Assembly: GCA_965262785.1 (NCBI GenBank)
Contig: OZ253559.1
Span: 3,906,001-3,970,000 of the forward strand
From: G965218495 sp965262785
Lineage (GTDB): Bacteria > Bacteroidota > Rhodothermia > Rhodothermales > Bin80
DNA length: 64,000 nucleotides
Direction: 5' to 3'
Shown: positions 44,235-53,766 of the stretch, one piece after another
Layout: each line of letters opens with the position of its first letter
Position numbering within the stretch: position 1 is the first letter of the stretch
Notes under the pieces: model-generated
Told to the model about the DNA's origin: nothing
What the model saw: only the letters and a program-made list of their open reading frames with translations
The model's database searches: none
Made by a program: the position numbers and the translations under genes

Positions 44235-45148
44235 GGCGTAGGAGCCTTCTCGCGGCGCCGTGTGGTTCGCACCAGCCCAATCACGCCAAGGAGAATCAGC
44301 AGCAACGAAAAGACCATAGCCTGCGACAGCTCCAGACCAAAGATCTCGCTCCTGGCAGTCACACGGATCTGCTCTATGAGAAGCCGCTCAACCCCAAAAA
44401 AGAGCAAAGTCAACGAAAATATCCATCCCCACTTGAATGGATGCTTCCGCAGGGCGTATAACACGCCAAACAGGACTAGTGCCATACCGAATTCGTAGAG
44501 CGAAGTCGGATAGACCCCCGTGTCCGGCAACGTCAGACCGCGGATGTTGTTGGGATACGTTTCCCCCCAGAGCCAGGTAGGCACCAGCGAGGGGCGCGCA
44601 GCTGGATCCGACGGGATGCCCCAATCACCATCGCCAGCCAAATGGCACCCGATTCGCCCAATGCCATAGGCCAGAAGCACGTTGGGGATTAACGCGTCAC
44701 AAAACTTAGCCAGCCTTACCCCTTTCTTGCGGACGTACCACGCAATGCCTACCCCTGCAACCAGAAGGCCACCGTAGAACGTCAGTCCCCCCTTGGAAAA
44801 GATCATGCTGGCGGGATCCGCCCGGAAGTCGCTCATATTCTCGAGGATATGAAACAACTTGGCGCCTGCAAGCCCGCCGACCACTGCGATCACTACGACG
44901 GTGCCAACCAGGTTTGCCGGACTGACGTGTGCTACACCCTTTCGCCGCCCCTTGGCCTTGCTTTTCTTGATCGGTAGAGCTACAGTACCGAGGTAGCCTG
45001 CCTGATGCAGCCGGTCCAGCTCCCGACGAGACAGCCAGGCGGCTACCAGGAACGCGAGGGCCATCATGGCACCAAACGAATAGATCGTCAGCGACTCGGC
45101 CCCGAAGACCTCGAATGGGAGAGGTATTTCCAGTATGCGAGGATACAT
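44231..45148 (-). CDS. lgt: Prolipoprotein diacylglyceryl transferase
   Basis: Inner-membrane enzyme transferring diacylglycerol from phosphatidylglycerol to the lipobox Cys, needed by the many lipoproteins in this window. 305 residues with about seven TM helices. The Lgt signature reads YGIGRIGCHLAGDGDWGIP, and the N-terminal Tyr/His region is LTIYSFGAMMALAFLVAAWL. A Lys/Arg-rich cytoplasmic insert (PIKKSKAKGRRKGVAH, about residue 60) is longer than in E. coli. It starts 3 bp after hisS and overlaps the decarboxylase gene by 4 bp. Confidence 0.93.
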   Translation of the reverse strand: MYPRILEIPLPFEVFGAESLTIYSFGAMMALAFLVAAWLSRRELDRLHQAGYLGTVALPIKKSKAKGRRKGVAHVSPANLVGTVVVIAVVGGLAGAKLFHILENMSDFRADPASMIFSKGGLTFYGGLLVAGVGIAWYVRKKGVRLAKFCDALIPNVLLAYGIGRIGCHLAGDGDWGIPSDPAARPSLVPTWLWGETYPNNIRGLTLPDTGVYPTSLYEFGMALVLFGVLYALRKHPFKWGWIFSLTLLFFGVERLLIEQIRVTARSEIFGLELSQAMVFSLLLILLGVIGLVRTTRRREKAPTP

Positions 45149-45151
45149 GCG

Positions 45152-46438
45152 TTATAAGCGGTGGCTGTGTAGATAGCGAGGTAACGCGTCAAATGGGACA
45201 CTATCTTGCGTGCCCAAGCTCATGTCTTTGACCTGCGCCTGTCCAATGGCCAATTCTTCGTCGCCCACGATCACGCAGCGCCTCGCCTTAAGGCGGTGCG
45301 CTGTACGCATTTGGGCCTTCATGGACCGCCCATGCAGGCCGTATGTGGTGCGCAGCCCTGCCCGGCGCAGCAGATGCGCCAATCGAAAAATCTCCTGAGA
45401 CGCTGCCGCACCGAGACCGATCAGAAACGCGTCCAGCGTAGGTCCGTCGGGCCACGGCGTACCGTTGGCCTCCATGGCCAGAAGCAGGCGCTCCATCCCA
45501 GCAGCAAACCCTACCGCTGGCACAGGCTTCGCACTGCCAATGGCCACGGACAACAGATCGTAGCGCCCGCCGCCTGCGAGAGCGCTTTGTGCCCCGATGT
45601 CGGGGCTTTCCAGCTCGAATGCAGTACGCGAATAGTAGTCCAGGCCACGGACCAGAAACGGGTCTTCCACGAAGGGTACGCCTACATCATTAAGTAGCGC
45701 TTTAACCGTTTCGTAGTGCGTAAGGCTGGCCAAGTCGACGTAGTCAATCAGGCGAGGAGCCCTTTCTACGAACCTGCGCTCAAAGTCTAGCTTGGTATCC
45801 AGAATCCGTAGCGGATTAGTCTTTAGTCGCTGCAGGCTCGTAGCCGAGAGCTGCTTCTGAAGGGGTCCGAAGTACGCCCGCAGCGCCTCACTATAGCGGG
45901 GCCGGCTTTCAGCATCCCCCAGCGTGTTGAGACGCAGCACCGTACTTGTGAGACCCACTGCGCGGCATACTTCCATCGCACAGGCGATAATCTCGGCGTC
46001 ACTGCGGGCATCTGTGGCCCCCAAAATCTCCGCGCCGAATTGCTGAAACTGACGGTACCGTCCCTTCTGCGGTCGCTCTGCACGGAAGCAGGGCCCCATA
46101 TAGAATAGACGTTGCTCGCCCGGGCGCTGATCAAGATGATGCTGTAGATATGCGCGCATGACCGGCGCAGTCATCTCAGGGCGCAAGACGTACTGCGTCT
46201 TTCCGCGCGCAAAGCTGAACATTTCCTTGGTCACGATGTCGGTCATCTCGCCGACGCCGCGTGCGATCAGTGCGAATGGTTCCAACACTGGCGTCCGAAT
46301 CTCCTGAAATGCAAACCGACGCATAACCGCCCTGATAGACTCTTCGACGTAGCACCAAGCTTCAGATCGTGTTACAGGTGACGCGCCGTCCGGCAAAATG
46401 TCATAGGTCCCCTCAATAGATCGGAAAGCAGTCTTCAC
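45152..46438 (-). CDS. hisS: Histidyl-tRNA synthetase
   Basis: Class II aminoacyl-tRNA synthetase, 428 residues. Motif 1 region: RFAFQEIRTPVLEPFALIARGVGEMTDIV. Motif 2: MGPCFRAERPQKGRYRQFQQFGAEI. The histidine-specific loop is VRGLDYYSRTAFELESP, motif 3 is VPAVGFAAGMERLLLAM, and the C-terminal anticodon domain starts at DAFLIGLGAAASQEIF. It is the first gene of a four-gene operon, with a 243-bp gap upstream to rluD. No usual T-box or attenuator was detected in that gap. Confidence 0.95.
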   Translation of the reverse strand: MKTAFRSIEGTYDILPDGASPVTRSEAWCYVEESIRAVMRRFAFQEIRTPVLEPFALIARGVGEMTDIVTKEMFSFARGKTQYVLRPEMTAPVMRAYLQHHLDQRPGEQRLFYMGPCFRAERPQKGRYRQFQQFGAEILGATDARSDAEIIACAMEVCRAVGLTSTVLRLNTLGDAESRPRYSEALRAYFGPLQKQLSATSLQRLKTNPLRILDTKLDFERRFVERAPRLIDYVDLASLTHYETVKALLNDVGVPFVEDPFLVRGLDYYSRTAFELESPDIGAQSALAGGGRYDLLSVAIGSAKPVPAVGFAAGMERLLLAMEANGTPWPDGPTLDAFLIGLGAAASQEIFRLAHLLRRAGLRTTYGLHGRSMKAQMRTAHRLKARRCVIVGDEELAIGQAQVKDMSLGTQDSVPFDALPRYLHSHRL

Positions 46439-46681
46439 GTAGCTTGGGGAGTCCGTCTAGGTCTGATATAGGCAACTCAGTTGTACGCACTGCTTGCCAG
46501 TAAGGTTGGAATGGCACTAACTGCTGCCGTGCTTTGAATCCTGACTGATACAGTGCAATGGGCCCGTTCGCGGCAGTCGCCCGCGTTTGCCAATTGCTAT
46601 AGCGTAGCAGCAGGACTTGCCGTCATTCGCGGTCAGCGTACCAGGATTCGAGCCATGAGCAATCCGACTTGCGCGGCAATC

Positions 46682-47710
46682 TCATGACTCTACGCGCGTA
46701 AGCATGTCAAGAGCCACTCGCATGTCCAAAGGCAATTCACTGGTTACCGACACGGTCCTGCCGCTTCTTGGATGCATAAAGGTAAGGTCCTTGGCATGCA
46801 ATGCCTGACGGGCAAGTTGCGCAAAGAGTCGGCTGTAGGTAGCTTTGCGCCGACTGGTGACGGGCCCATACCGTATCGTACGCCCACCGTAGGTAGGGTC
46901 CCCCAGAATGGCGTGTCCCATGTGCTGCGCATGCACGCGAATCTGGTGCGTACGGCCGGTTTCGAGGCTAAAGGCCACCAGTGCCGTAAACGCGAGCGGC
47001 TGGATTACCGCAAAGCGCGTCCCAGCGCGCTTGCCCCGTGCCGCAGCGACCACCGCCATCTTCTTCCGATGCCTAGGGTCCCGCCCAATGGTAGACTCGA
47101 CTCGCCCTTCCGGTGGATCCGGCACGCCCCAAACGATACCGTGGTACGTTCGATCTATTGTTCGATGTTCGAATTGGGCGGCTAACCCACGGTGTGTCGC
47201 GTCATCTTTAGCCACCACCAAGAGACCCGATGTGTCCTTGTCAAGGCGATGAACAATCCCGGGCCTTATATATGGTCCTTCGTTGAGACTGCTCAGTCCA
47301 ATCTCGCCATCCCGCAAGCGATCGGCTTCCGTTACTGCTTTACCGCCGGTATGATACAGCAGCGCATGCACCAGCGTCCCCGTACTATGACCAGGCCCAG
47401 GATGCGTGGGCATTCCGGCAGGCTTGTTGACCACGAGCAGGTAGTCATCTTCATACAGAATGTCCAGCGGTACGTCCTCTGGTATCACCGCGATGGGCTG
47501 TGGCTTGGGTAGTGTCCAGACGATGTGGTCGCCTTGCCGCACTTGGACCGATGGACGCGGAACCAGCCGGCCATTGAGCAAGACAACGCCGCGCTTGATG
47601 CTTTGCTGGATCCGCGCACGGGAGGTTCCCGGCACGGCACCTGCCATAAACACATCAATGCGCTGGGGTTTGCCGTCCGGCACGAAGAGCTGAATGACCT
47701 CCTCACTCAT
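46682..47710 (-). CDS. rluD: 23S rRNA pseudouridine synthase RluD-like
   Basis: RluA-family pseudouridine synthase, 342 residues. The N-terminal S4 domain is RIDVFMAGAVPGTSRARIQQSIKRGVVLLNG. The catalytic Asp is in GIVHRLDKDTSGLLVVAKDD, and the C-terminal motif is TGRTHQIRVHAQHMGHAILGDPTYGG. The layout matches RluD (U1911/1915/1917 of 23S rRNA); other RluA members cannot be excluded. The start overlaps the end of obgE by 8 bp. Confidence 0.92.
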   Translation of the reverse strand: MSEEVIQLFVPDGKPQRIDVFMAGAVPGTSRARIQQSIKRGVVLLNGRLVPRPSVQVRQGDHIVWTLPKPQPIAVIPEDVPLDILYEDDYLLVVNKPAGMPTHPGPGHSTGTLVHALLYHTGGKAVTEADRLRDGEIGLSSLNEGPYIRPGIVHRLDKDTSGLLVVAKDDATHRGLAAQFEHRTIDRTYHGIVWGVPDPPEGRVESTIGRDPRHRKKMAVVAAARGKRAGTRFAVIQPLAFTALVAFSLETGRTHQIRVHAQHMGHAILGDPTYGGRTIRYGPVTSRRKATYSRLFAQLARQALHAKDLTFMHPRSGRTVSVTSELPLDMRVALDMLTRVES

Positions 47711-48737
47711 TATTCGCTCGCCTTTGCGGGGAGGCCGCTCGCAATTGCACTACGCGCGCCCATAACGCCTGCTTAAGCTTGGACAGCCCAGCCCCCGCTA
47801 CGCTGCTGATCAAATGCACCTCGAGGTCCGATGGGAATGCCTTGCGCGCCGCCGCCAGCCAAGCTTCACGCTCCTCTGGAGGCATTAGATCACTCTTGCT
47901 GAACGCTACCACACGAGGCTTGTGAAACACGGCCGTATCGTATGCACGCAGCTCAAAAAGCAGTTGATCATATTCTTCGCGCGGCCTGGGCGAAGTCACC
48001 GGAATCACAAAGAGCAGCACCGGATTGCGCTCAATGTGCTGCAGAAAGCGCAGCCCAAGCCCTTTACCCTTGCTCGCACCGGCAATAATCCCCGGGATAT
48101 CGGCAATGACAAATGACTGAAACGACTCTACCTGAACCACGCCAAGCATTGGGGCAAGTGTGGTGAACGGGTAGTCTGCGATTTTGGGCCGCGCAGCCGA
48201 TACGGAGGCTACGAGCGTGCTCTTGCCTGCGTTGGGCTGTCCCACAAGTCCTATGTCCGCGAGCATTTTCAGCTCAAGGGTAATGTCTTGTTTTTCCCCG
48301 GGCTCCCCGGGCTGAGCATAGCGCGGTACCTGGCGCGTTGCCCGCTTAAAGAATGCATTCCCCTTTCCGCCGCGGCCGCCGCGTACCAGGACAAGCTGAT
48401 CACCCTCGTATACAACCTCACCTAGTAACTCACGGCCCACGGTTGTGCGTGCCAACGTACCAGGAGGCACGCGCAGAACTAGGTCCGCACCATCCTTCCC
48501 AGACTTGTTGCTCCCTTCCCCTGTCTTGCCATTAGGCGCAAAATGGTGGCGATTGTAACGCAGGTCGAGCAGGGTATAGAGATTGCGGTCGGCCTCTAAT
48601 AGCACCGACCCACCGCGGCCGCCGTCGCCACCGGACGGTCCACCCCTGGGTACGAATTTTTCGCGGCGGAATGCGACGCAACCGGGCCCTCCATGCCCAC
48701 TGCGTACCTTTATGGTCACATAGTCAACAAACCGCAT
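47703..48737 (-). CDS. obgE: GTPase Obg
   Basis: Ribosome-associated GTPase, 344 residues. The Obg glycine-rich domain (residues 1-155) has GPGCVAFRREKFVPRGGPSGGDGGRGG and LVRGGRGGKGNAFFK. The G domain has G1 GQPNAGKSTLV, G2 DYPFTTLAPMLG, G3 ADIPGIIAGASKGKGLG, G4 FSKSD and G5 ISSVAG. There is no C-terminal TGS-like extension. It is divergent from rnhA with only 16 bp between starts, so the promoters must overlap the genes or be very compact. rluD follows with an 8-bp overlap. Confidence 0.95.
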   Translation of the reverse strand: MRFVDYVTIKVRSGHGGPGCVAFRREKFVPRGGPSGGDGGRGGSVLLEADRNLYTLLDLRYNRHHFAPNGKTGEGSNKSGKDGADLVLRVPPGTLARTTVGRELLGEVVYEGDQLVLVRGGRGGKGNAFFKRATRQVPRYAQPGEPGEKQDITLELKMLADIGLVGQPNAGKSTLVASVSAARPKIADYPFTTLAPMLGVVQVESFQSFVIADIPGIIAGASKGKGLGLRFLQHIERNPVLLFVIPVTSPRPREEYDQLLFELRAYDTAVFHKPRVVAFSKSDLMPPEEREAWLAAARKAFPSDLEVHLISSVAGAGLSKLKQALWARVVQLRAASPQRRANNE

Positions 48738-48753
48738 ATCTTCAGGCTATGCC

Positions 48754-49191
48754 ATGCAAAAAGTTACGATATACACAGACGGGGGCTGCAAGCCAAATCC
48801 CGGCAAGGGCGGCTGGGCTGCAGTACTTATATACGGCAAGCACGAACGCGTTCTAACGGGCGCAGCCCACAGCACCACCAACAACAAGATGGAGCTGACG
48901 GCGGCACTGGAGGCACTCCGTGCCTTGAAGGTGCCATGCGAGGTAAGTCTTCATACCGATAGCACATACATGTTGAACGCATTCAAACAGAAATGGCTAG
49001 GTCGGTGGGAGAAAAACGGATGGCTTACTGCCAGTAAGAGTCCGGTTAAGAACGAGGGTCTCTGGCGGGGGCTTCTCGAAGAAACCCGCCGTCACAAGGT
49101 CACCTGGATCAAGGTTAAGGCCCATTCCACTAACGAGCATAACAACCGGGTAGATCGGCTTGCCACCGAGGCAAGGCTCGCATTGCAGTAG
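48754..49191 (+). CDS. rnhA: Ribonuclease HI
   Basis: Endonuclease for RNA in RNA-DNA hybrids, 145 residues. The four acidic residues are present: Asp in IYTDGGCKPNPG, Glu in NNKMELTAALEAL, Asp in SLHTDSTYML and Asp in NNRVDRLATEA; the late His is in VKAHSTNEHNN. The basic handle WLGRWEKNGWLTASKSPVKN is retained, as in E. coli RNase HI. It is divergent from obgE. Confidence 0.95.
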   Translation: MQKVTIYTDGGCKPNPGKGGWAAVLIYGKHERVLTGAAHSTTNNKMELTAALEALRALKVPCEVSLHTDSTYMLNAFKQKWLGRWEKNGWLTASKSPVKNEGLWRGLLEETRRHKVTWIKVKAHSTNEHNNRVDRLATEARLALQ

Positions 49192-49404
49192 GATGTGTTC
49201 TGGCCAACTGCAGCGCAGGCCTCAGGTGCTTCACCCCGCCGGACTACTGGGGCCGGCATCAGTCCCATCCCGACGAAATCCGGGATTCGAGGTAAGCGCT
49301 GCCCTGACCTGTTTGGAACTAAAAGTGGATGCCACTCGTCAATGTGGGTTGTTGATGCAGCTTGCATCATACTTGACAGACATAAACGTAGCCGTGGTTC
49401 TTCT

Positions 49405-51918
49405 ATGCTGATAACTGCCTTGCTTCTAGGCACGTTCGTGGCACCTGGGCCCTTTCCGGACCCCAAATGCCCCGATGAGTGCATACTGACCGCGGAGCCG
49501 GCGGCCGGTAGCATCAGCGTTGACGGCTTTCTAGACGAGCCGGGCTGGGCCTCAGCCTCCGTTGCCACGGGATTCTCGCAGTTTTCGCCTGACGAAGGGG
49601 CCCCGGCCACTCAGCCAACGGAAGTGCGCGTGCTCTATGGAAGCACCGCGCTGTATATCGGCGTGGTGCTCCATGACGACGAAGCGGGCAAGATTCGAAG
49701 GCCCTTGGGACGACGCGATGAATTCAACCAAGCGGACTGGTTTGTTGCCTCCATAGACTCGTACTATGACCGCAAGACAGCTTACAACTTCGCAGTAAGC
49801 GCGTCGGGTGTCCAGGCCGATGGAATCTATGCAGGCCGCACTTTTGGAGGCGGTTCTGGCGGATTCGGCTTTGACACGTCCTGGGATGCAGTATGGCATA
49901 CAGAGGTCAGAATAACCGACGAAGGCTGGACCGCTGAGATACGCATCCCGTATTCGATGCTGCGATTCTCGGATTCGAGAGTCCAACGGTGGGGCATAAA
50001 CTTTAAGCGCATCATCCCCCGCCTCAGCGAGACTGATGAGTGGGTTCTCGTTCCCCGCACGGAGCGGAGCAGCGGAACCGTAGCGCATTTTGGCATCCTG
50101 GAAGGCATTGTCGACATCCAGGCACGCCGCAACATCCAAGTCACGCCCTATTCCGTGGCAAAAACGCGCTTTGAAGAAGGAGACCCTGCAGGCAGCGTAC
50201 TCCGCACATCAACCGGCGACTTCGGCGGAGACCTCAAGGTTGGACTTTCGACCAATATTACTTTGGATGCAACGATAAACCCAGACTTTGGCCAGGTAGA
50301 AGCCGATCCTGCCGAGCTCAACTTGACGGCTTTCGAGACATTCTTTCCCGAGCGTCGCCCTTTCTTTACCGAAGGCACGCAGATTTTCCGTTACAGCTTG
50401 GACCATGGCGGGTCACTGCTTTATACCCGCCGAATTGGCGCGCAAGCTCCCATTGTAGGTGCCACGAAGGTATCCGGACGCACCGGGCGCGGTGCCAACT
50501 TCGGTTTTTTCGGTGCAGCCACAGGCGACAATTTCAGCCCCTCGAACTACTACGGAGTTGGCCGCGCGCAGCAGCAGATCGGCAACCTCTCCAATGTCGG
50601 AGGCATGGTAACGTACTTTGACAACGCATTGGATCGCCGGAGCGTTGCGGGTGGCATGGACTGGGACCTGCGCTTCAGGGAGAATCAATACAAACTTGAT
50701 GGCCAGCTCAGTGTGACGCGTCGCCGGGTAGACGACACCGCGGACAACGGGTTCGCGCTGACGGCTGGCGTCGACCGGCAACGGTCCATTTGGAATTACT
50801 CCTTTGGGCTTTCGGTGATCAGCGACAAGTTCAACCCGAACGATGTGGGCCGATTGCGCCAGAATAACAGCACCAACTTTTACGGCGGATTTTCTCACCA
50901 GATTAACGGCGGCCGTCCCGTTGGCCCCTTTCAGCGGGGCGATATTCGCCTGTACGCTGGCAGCGGGCTTTCTTACAAGGAGGGCATCTCCAGCGGTACG
51001 GGCTTTTTCTTCACTTCCGACTGGACTACCCGTGGTTTTCAGGAAATCGAGATCAGTACCCGTAGCGATTACCTTTTTGGCGGATATGACGTGACGGAGA
51101 CGCGTGGCTTGGGACCACGTGCGCGGCCCAGGGAGGTCAACGTAGATCTGGAATACTCTACCGACACCAGGCGGACATGGCAACTGGCTCCGCAGGTTGA
51201 TGCAGGATTCTACGGGGATGGTGGCCGGTCACTGGAAGCCAGCCTTGAAGGCGAGTGGACGATGTCATCACGGATCAACCTTTCGCTTGAAGTAGGCGTC
51301 GGGCGCGAGTACGGCGTAACGGAGTGGGCCTCCAACGAAGCGTTTGCGCCAGGTCCGAACGGGTGGACGATCGGCGAGTCCTCGCACACCGCCCCTGAAG
51401 ACGTTGAGGTGTGGCACGCTTTCAGCAACAGCGTTGACATAAACTCGGTTCTGACACGCCGGACACCGGATGACGCACTCGGGCGTCATTACCTGCCCGT
51501 GTTCGGTGAACGCAGCACGCAGTCGGCCGACGTGTCACTCCGTGGCAACCTTACGCTTACACCGACGCTCGCCCTCCAATTTTACGGGCAACTCTTTGCC
51601 GCTCGTGGCAAAAACAAGCGCTTCCTCTTGCTGAGGGACCGGGACACGCTGGTCCCGGTGGAAAATTTCCCGAAGCGGTATGATTTCGCATTCAACAACT
51701 TGCAGACCAGCACGGTAATTCGGTGGGAATACCGACCGGGATCCACGCTGTTTGTGGTTTGGACTCAGTCCCGATCCAACAGTGCGGAACTTTCGGCTCT
51801 AGACCCCTCTACCCCCTCTCCTTATAACCAGCAAACGGTAGACCAGCTCTTCGACACCTTCGGCGTGTTCCCCACAAACGTGATTCTGGTCAAGTTCAGC
51901 TACAAGTTTCTGCGCTAG
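49405..51918 (+). CDS. DUF5916 protein with CBM9-like N-terminal domain, outer-membrane type
   Basis: Exported protein of 837 residues with signal MLITALLLGTFVAPG. The N-terminal carbohydrate-binding family 9-like domain (about residues 30-220) has ISVDGFLDEPGWASAS, VRVLYGSTALYIGVVLHDD and EGWTAEIRIPYSMLRFSD. It is followed by the DUF5916 block (LSTNITLDATINPDFGQVEADPAEL, FPERRPFFTEG) and then many amphipathic strands ending in VILVKFSYKFLR. An aromatic/basic C-terminal strand fits insertion into the outer membrane as a beta-barrel. The function is unknown; glycan binding is suggested only by the CBM9-like fold. The frame is open to 49195, but ATG 49405 has the signal peptide. Its last 4 bp overlap purS. 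Confidence 0.86.
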   Translation: MLITALLLGTFVAPGPFPDPKCPDECILTAEPAAGSISVDGFLDEPGWASASVATGFSQFSPDEGAPATQPTEVRVLYGSTALYIGVVLHDDEAGKIRRPLGRRDEFNQADWFVASIDSYYDRKTAYNFAVSASGVQADGIYAGRTFGGGSGGFGFDTSWDAVWHTEVRITDEGWTAEIRIPYSMLRFSDSRVQRWGINFKRIIPRLSETDEWVLVPRTERSSGTVAHFGILEGIVDIQARRNIQVTPYSVAKTRFEEGDPAGSVLRTSTGDFGGDLKVGLSTNITLDATINPDFGQVEADPAELNLTAFETFFPERRPFFTEGTQIFRYSLDHGGSLLYTRRIGAQAPIVGATKVSGRTGRGANFGFFGAATGDNFSPSNYYGVGRAQQQIGNLSNVGGMVTYFDNALDRRSVAGGMDWDLRFRENQYKLDGQLSVTRRRVDDTADNGFALTAGVDRQRSIWNYSFGLSVISDKFNPNDVGRLRQNNSTNFYGGFSHQINGGRPVGPFQRGDIRLYAGSGLSYKEGISSGTGFFFTSDWTTRGFQEIEISTRSDYLFGGYDVTETRGLGPRARPREVNVDLEYSTDTRRTWQLAPQVDAGFYGDGGRSLEASLEGEWTMSSRINLSLEVGVGREYGVTEWASNEAFAPGPNGWTIGESSHTAPEDVEVWHAFSNSVDINSVLTRRTPDDALGRHYLPVFGERSTQSADVSLRGNLTLTPTLALQFYGQLFAARGKNKRFLLLRDRDTLVPVENFPKRYDFAFNNLQTSTVIRWEYRPGSTLFVVWTQSRSNSAELSALDPSTPSPYNQQTVDQLFDTFGVFPTNVILVKFSYKFLR

Positions 51919-52175
51919 CCTTCTGAGGGCGAGTCGGCTACCTGCACTCTAAAGTCCTCCATGACCGGATTCGCCAACAGCTTCTCACACGCTGCCGTTG
52001 CTGCAATATAGGCCGCATCCGCCGACTCCTCGTTGATCCACATCTCTACAATCTTGCCCACACGCACACGTTCAATAGCCTCGAAGCCCAAGTTGGTGAG
52101 CGCATTCCGGGCCGCTTTCCCTTGTGGGTCGAGGATGGACGGGCGTAACGTGACCGTGATGGTGGCTTTGTACAT
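51915..52175 (-). CDS. purS: Phosphoribosylformylglycinamidine synthase subunit PurS
   Basis: Small subunit of the three-part FGAM synthase of purine synthesis, 86 residues: MYKATITVTLRPSILDPQGKAA, TNLGFEAIERVRVGKIVEM and a C-terminal CEKLLANPVMEDF. It normally works with PurQ and small PurL, which are usually adjacent; here it instead follows pssA after 2 bp, in a phospholipid operon. That implies separate purQ and purL genes elsewhere. Confidence 0.92.
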   Translation of the reverse strand: MYKATITVTLRPSILDPQGKAARNALTNLGFEAIERVRVGKIVEMWINEESADAAYIAATAACEKLLANPVMEDFRVQVADSPSEG

Positions 52176-52177
52176 GT

Positions 52178-53029
52178 TTAGCTCAGTTTGGTGAATTCTT
52201 CATTGGCCAGGGCCCGCTTTCTGATGGCGCGGATTCCGCAATAGACCGCGCGGATGATGCCTGTAAGCAGGTACGCGGCTAGGCCAAGGAGTAGGCCGAA
52301 TTCGCGCAGAGCGATGATCAGGACTATACCAGCGCCATAGCCGGATGCCTCCAGCGGTTTGGCCGCAAGGTACGCTGCCGTGGGCTTTGGCGTGCCGTCA
52401 AAGGCAATATTGGTCACCATGAGAGCTGCAAGTATAAAGACCAAAGGAATCATAGCGGCATCATCAAGAAGTCCACGCTGAGCCAACCAGTTGTCAGAGC
52501 TCGCGTTGAGCACAAACGTAATAATTACGAACGCATGGACCGGGGCCGGAAGCCCAATGAAGTAATCTTTGCTGTCACCGTCAAACGCTACGTTGTATCG
52601 GGCCAGCCGCACAGCTGCGCACATGGCAGGCAAGGCCGATACGATTACTCCGAACACTCCAAAGTCGCTAAGAGCAAACGCATACACGAGGTACGAAGGG
52701 GCCACACCAAAGGAGACCACGTCGCTCAGGGAGTCAAGCTCCACGCCAAAGAGACTCTGCCCCTGCGACAGCCTCGCCATCATGCCGTCAAGCAGGTCGA
52801 AAAAGCCGGCCAACACAACTAGATAGCAGGCATAGGCATACTGCCCTTCGTGTACCTGCGTGATAGCCAGAAACCCGCTGAAGAGGTTCATCAGCGTGAA
52901 GAACGACGGCACGGCCACGCGAGGAAGCTGTCCCCGGTAGCGTGATAACCGATTCGGCCGGACCTGCTCGCGTAGTATGCTGTGCTTGCGCCTTCGACTC
53001 TCTGGCCGTAGCAGACTTGGAGTCGTCAT
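52178..53029 (-). CDS. pssA: CDP-diacylglycerol-serine O-phosphatidyltransferase
   Basis: Membrane enzyme making phosphatidylserine from CDP-diacylglycerol and serine, 283 residues. The CDP-alcohol phosphotransferase motif DGX2ARX8GX3DX3D is seen as LLDGMMARLSQGQSLFGVELDSLSD. About seven hydrophobic segments follow, with a basic N-terminal tail (PESRRRKHSILREQVRPNRL). The family is the integral membrane type II (Bacillus-like), not the peripheral E. coli Pss. It overlaps psd by 4 bp and continues into purS, so phosphatidylethanolamine synthesis is encoded as a unit. Confidence 0.93.
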   Translation of the reverse strand: MTTPSLLRPESRRRKHSILREQVRPNRLSRYRGQLPRVAVPSFFTLMNLFSGFLAITQVHEGQYAYACYLVVLAGFFDLLDGMMARLSQGQSLFGVELDSLSDVVSFGVAPSYLVYAFALSDFGVFGVIVSALPAMCAAVRLARYNVAFDGDSKDYFIGLPAPVHAFVIITFVLNASSDNWLAQRGLLDDAAMIPLVFILAALMVTNIAFDGTPKPTAAYLAAKPLEASGYGAGIVLIIALREFGLLLGLAAYLLTGIIRAVYCGIRAIRKRALANEEFTKLS

Positions 53030-53691
53030 GTCGCTGACAAGCTGCCAAGTACTGTTGCTCCTGCGCGCACACGATCTCCTATTCGCACCGTGACGGGGAC
53101 TTCCGGGGAAACCAGAACATCGACCCTTGACCCGAAGCGGATTATGCCAAAACGATCACCTGCCTTGACGGTGTCACCACATGTCACGTGGTACACAATG
53201 CGGCGCGAAAGGCCGCCTGCGACCTGCTTGAACAGTATTCTGTGCCCCAGTGGATGGCGGATTCCCAATTGGGACTGCTCGTTCTGGCGCGAAGCTTTTT
53301 CACGCAATGCCAGATGGTGGGAGCCCCGTACATAGTGGTCAAACTCTAAGACACCGTCAGCCGGAATTCGGTTGACATGCACGTTCAAGATCGAAAGGAA
53401 GATCGAGATACGCCGGGCGGGACCCTGCAGGTATTGCGGCTCGTCTTCCAACGCAATGTTGACAACCCGGCCATCGGCGGGCGCCAGCAAAAGCACATGG
53501 GCACCCAGAGGCACTGCTCTTGGAGGATCGCGAAAAAAGTACAGCGGAAGGCCTCCAAGGACCAGCACCAAGCCTACGCCGATGGCCGCACGCACAGAGA
53601 TCGGCAACGGTGTGGACATCACGATCAGGGTAGCAAAAGAGACTAACACCCAAGCCGTCACGATGACTGGATAGCCTTCTCTCGCGATCAT
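53026..53691 (-). CDS. psd: Phosphatidylserine decarboxylase proenzyme (short, PSD-A type)
   Basis: Membrane-associated pyruvoyl enzyme converting phosphatidylserine to phosphatidylethanolamine, about 221 residues. The protein self-cleaves at Gly-Ser in IIRFGSRVDVLV (about residue 180) to create the pyruvoyl group. Other family blocks: YFFRDPPRAVP, LLAPADGRVVNI, SIFLSILNVHVNRIPADG. The N-terminus has two TM segments. The frame opens at 53733; ATG 53691 (MIAREGYPVIVTAWVLV) is preferred. It is divergent from mtaB, 75 bp apart. Confidence 0.93.
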   Translation of the reverse strand: MIAREGYPVIVTAWVLVSFATLIVMSTPLPISVRAAIGVGLVLVLGGLPLYFFRDPPRAVPLGAHVLLLAPADGRVVNIALEDEPQYLQGPARRISIFLSILNVHVNRIPADGVLEFDHYVRGSHHLALREKASRQNEQSQLGIRHPLGHRILFKQVAGGLSRRIVYHVTCGDTVKAGDRFGIIRFGSRVDVLVSPEVPVTVRIGDRVRAGATVLGSLSAT

Positions 53692-53766
53692 CAGTACATT
53701 GTCATGGCTGCCGGGAGCCTGACACGGGCCCAAGAGTTTGTTAGTAGCGCAACATTGAATTACTTC

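Noticed and set aside
46439..46681. tRNA gene or T-box leader upstream of hisS
   Set aside because: A GGATTCGAGCC-like string is present but no acceptor stem or cloverleaf can be built around it, and no T-box consensus was found.
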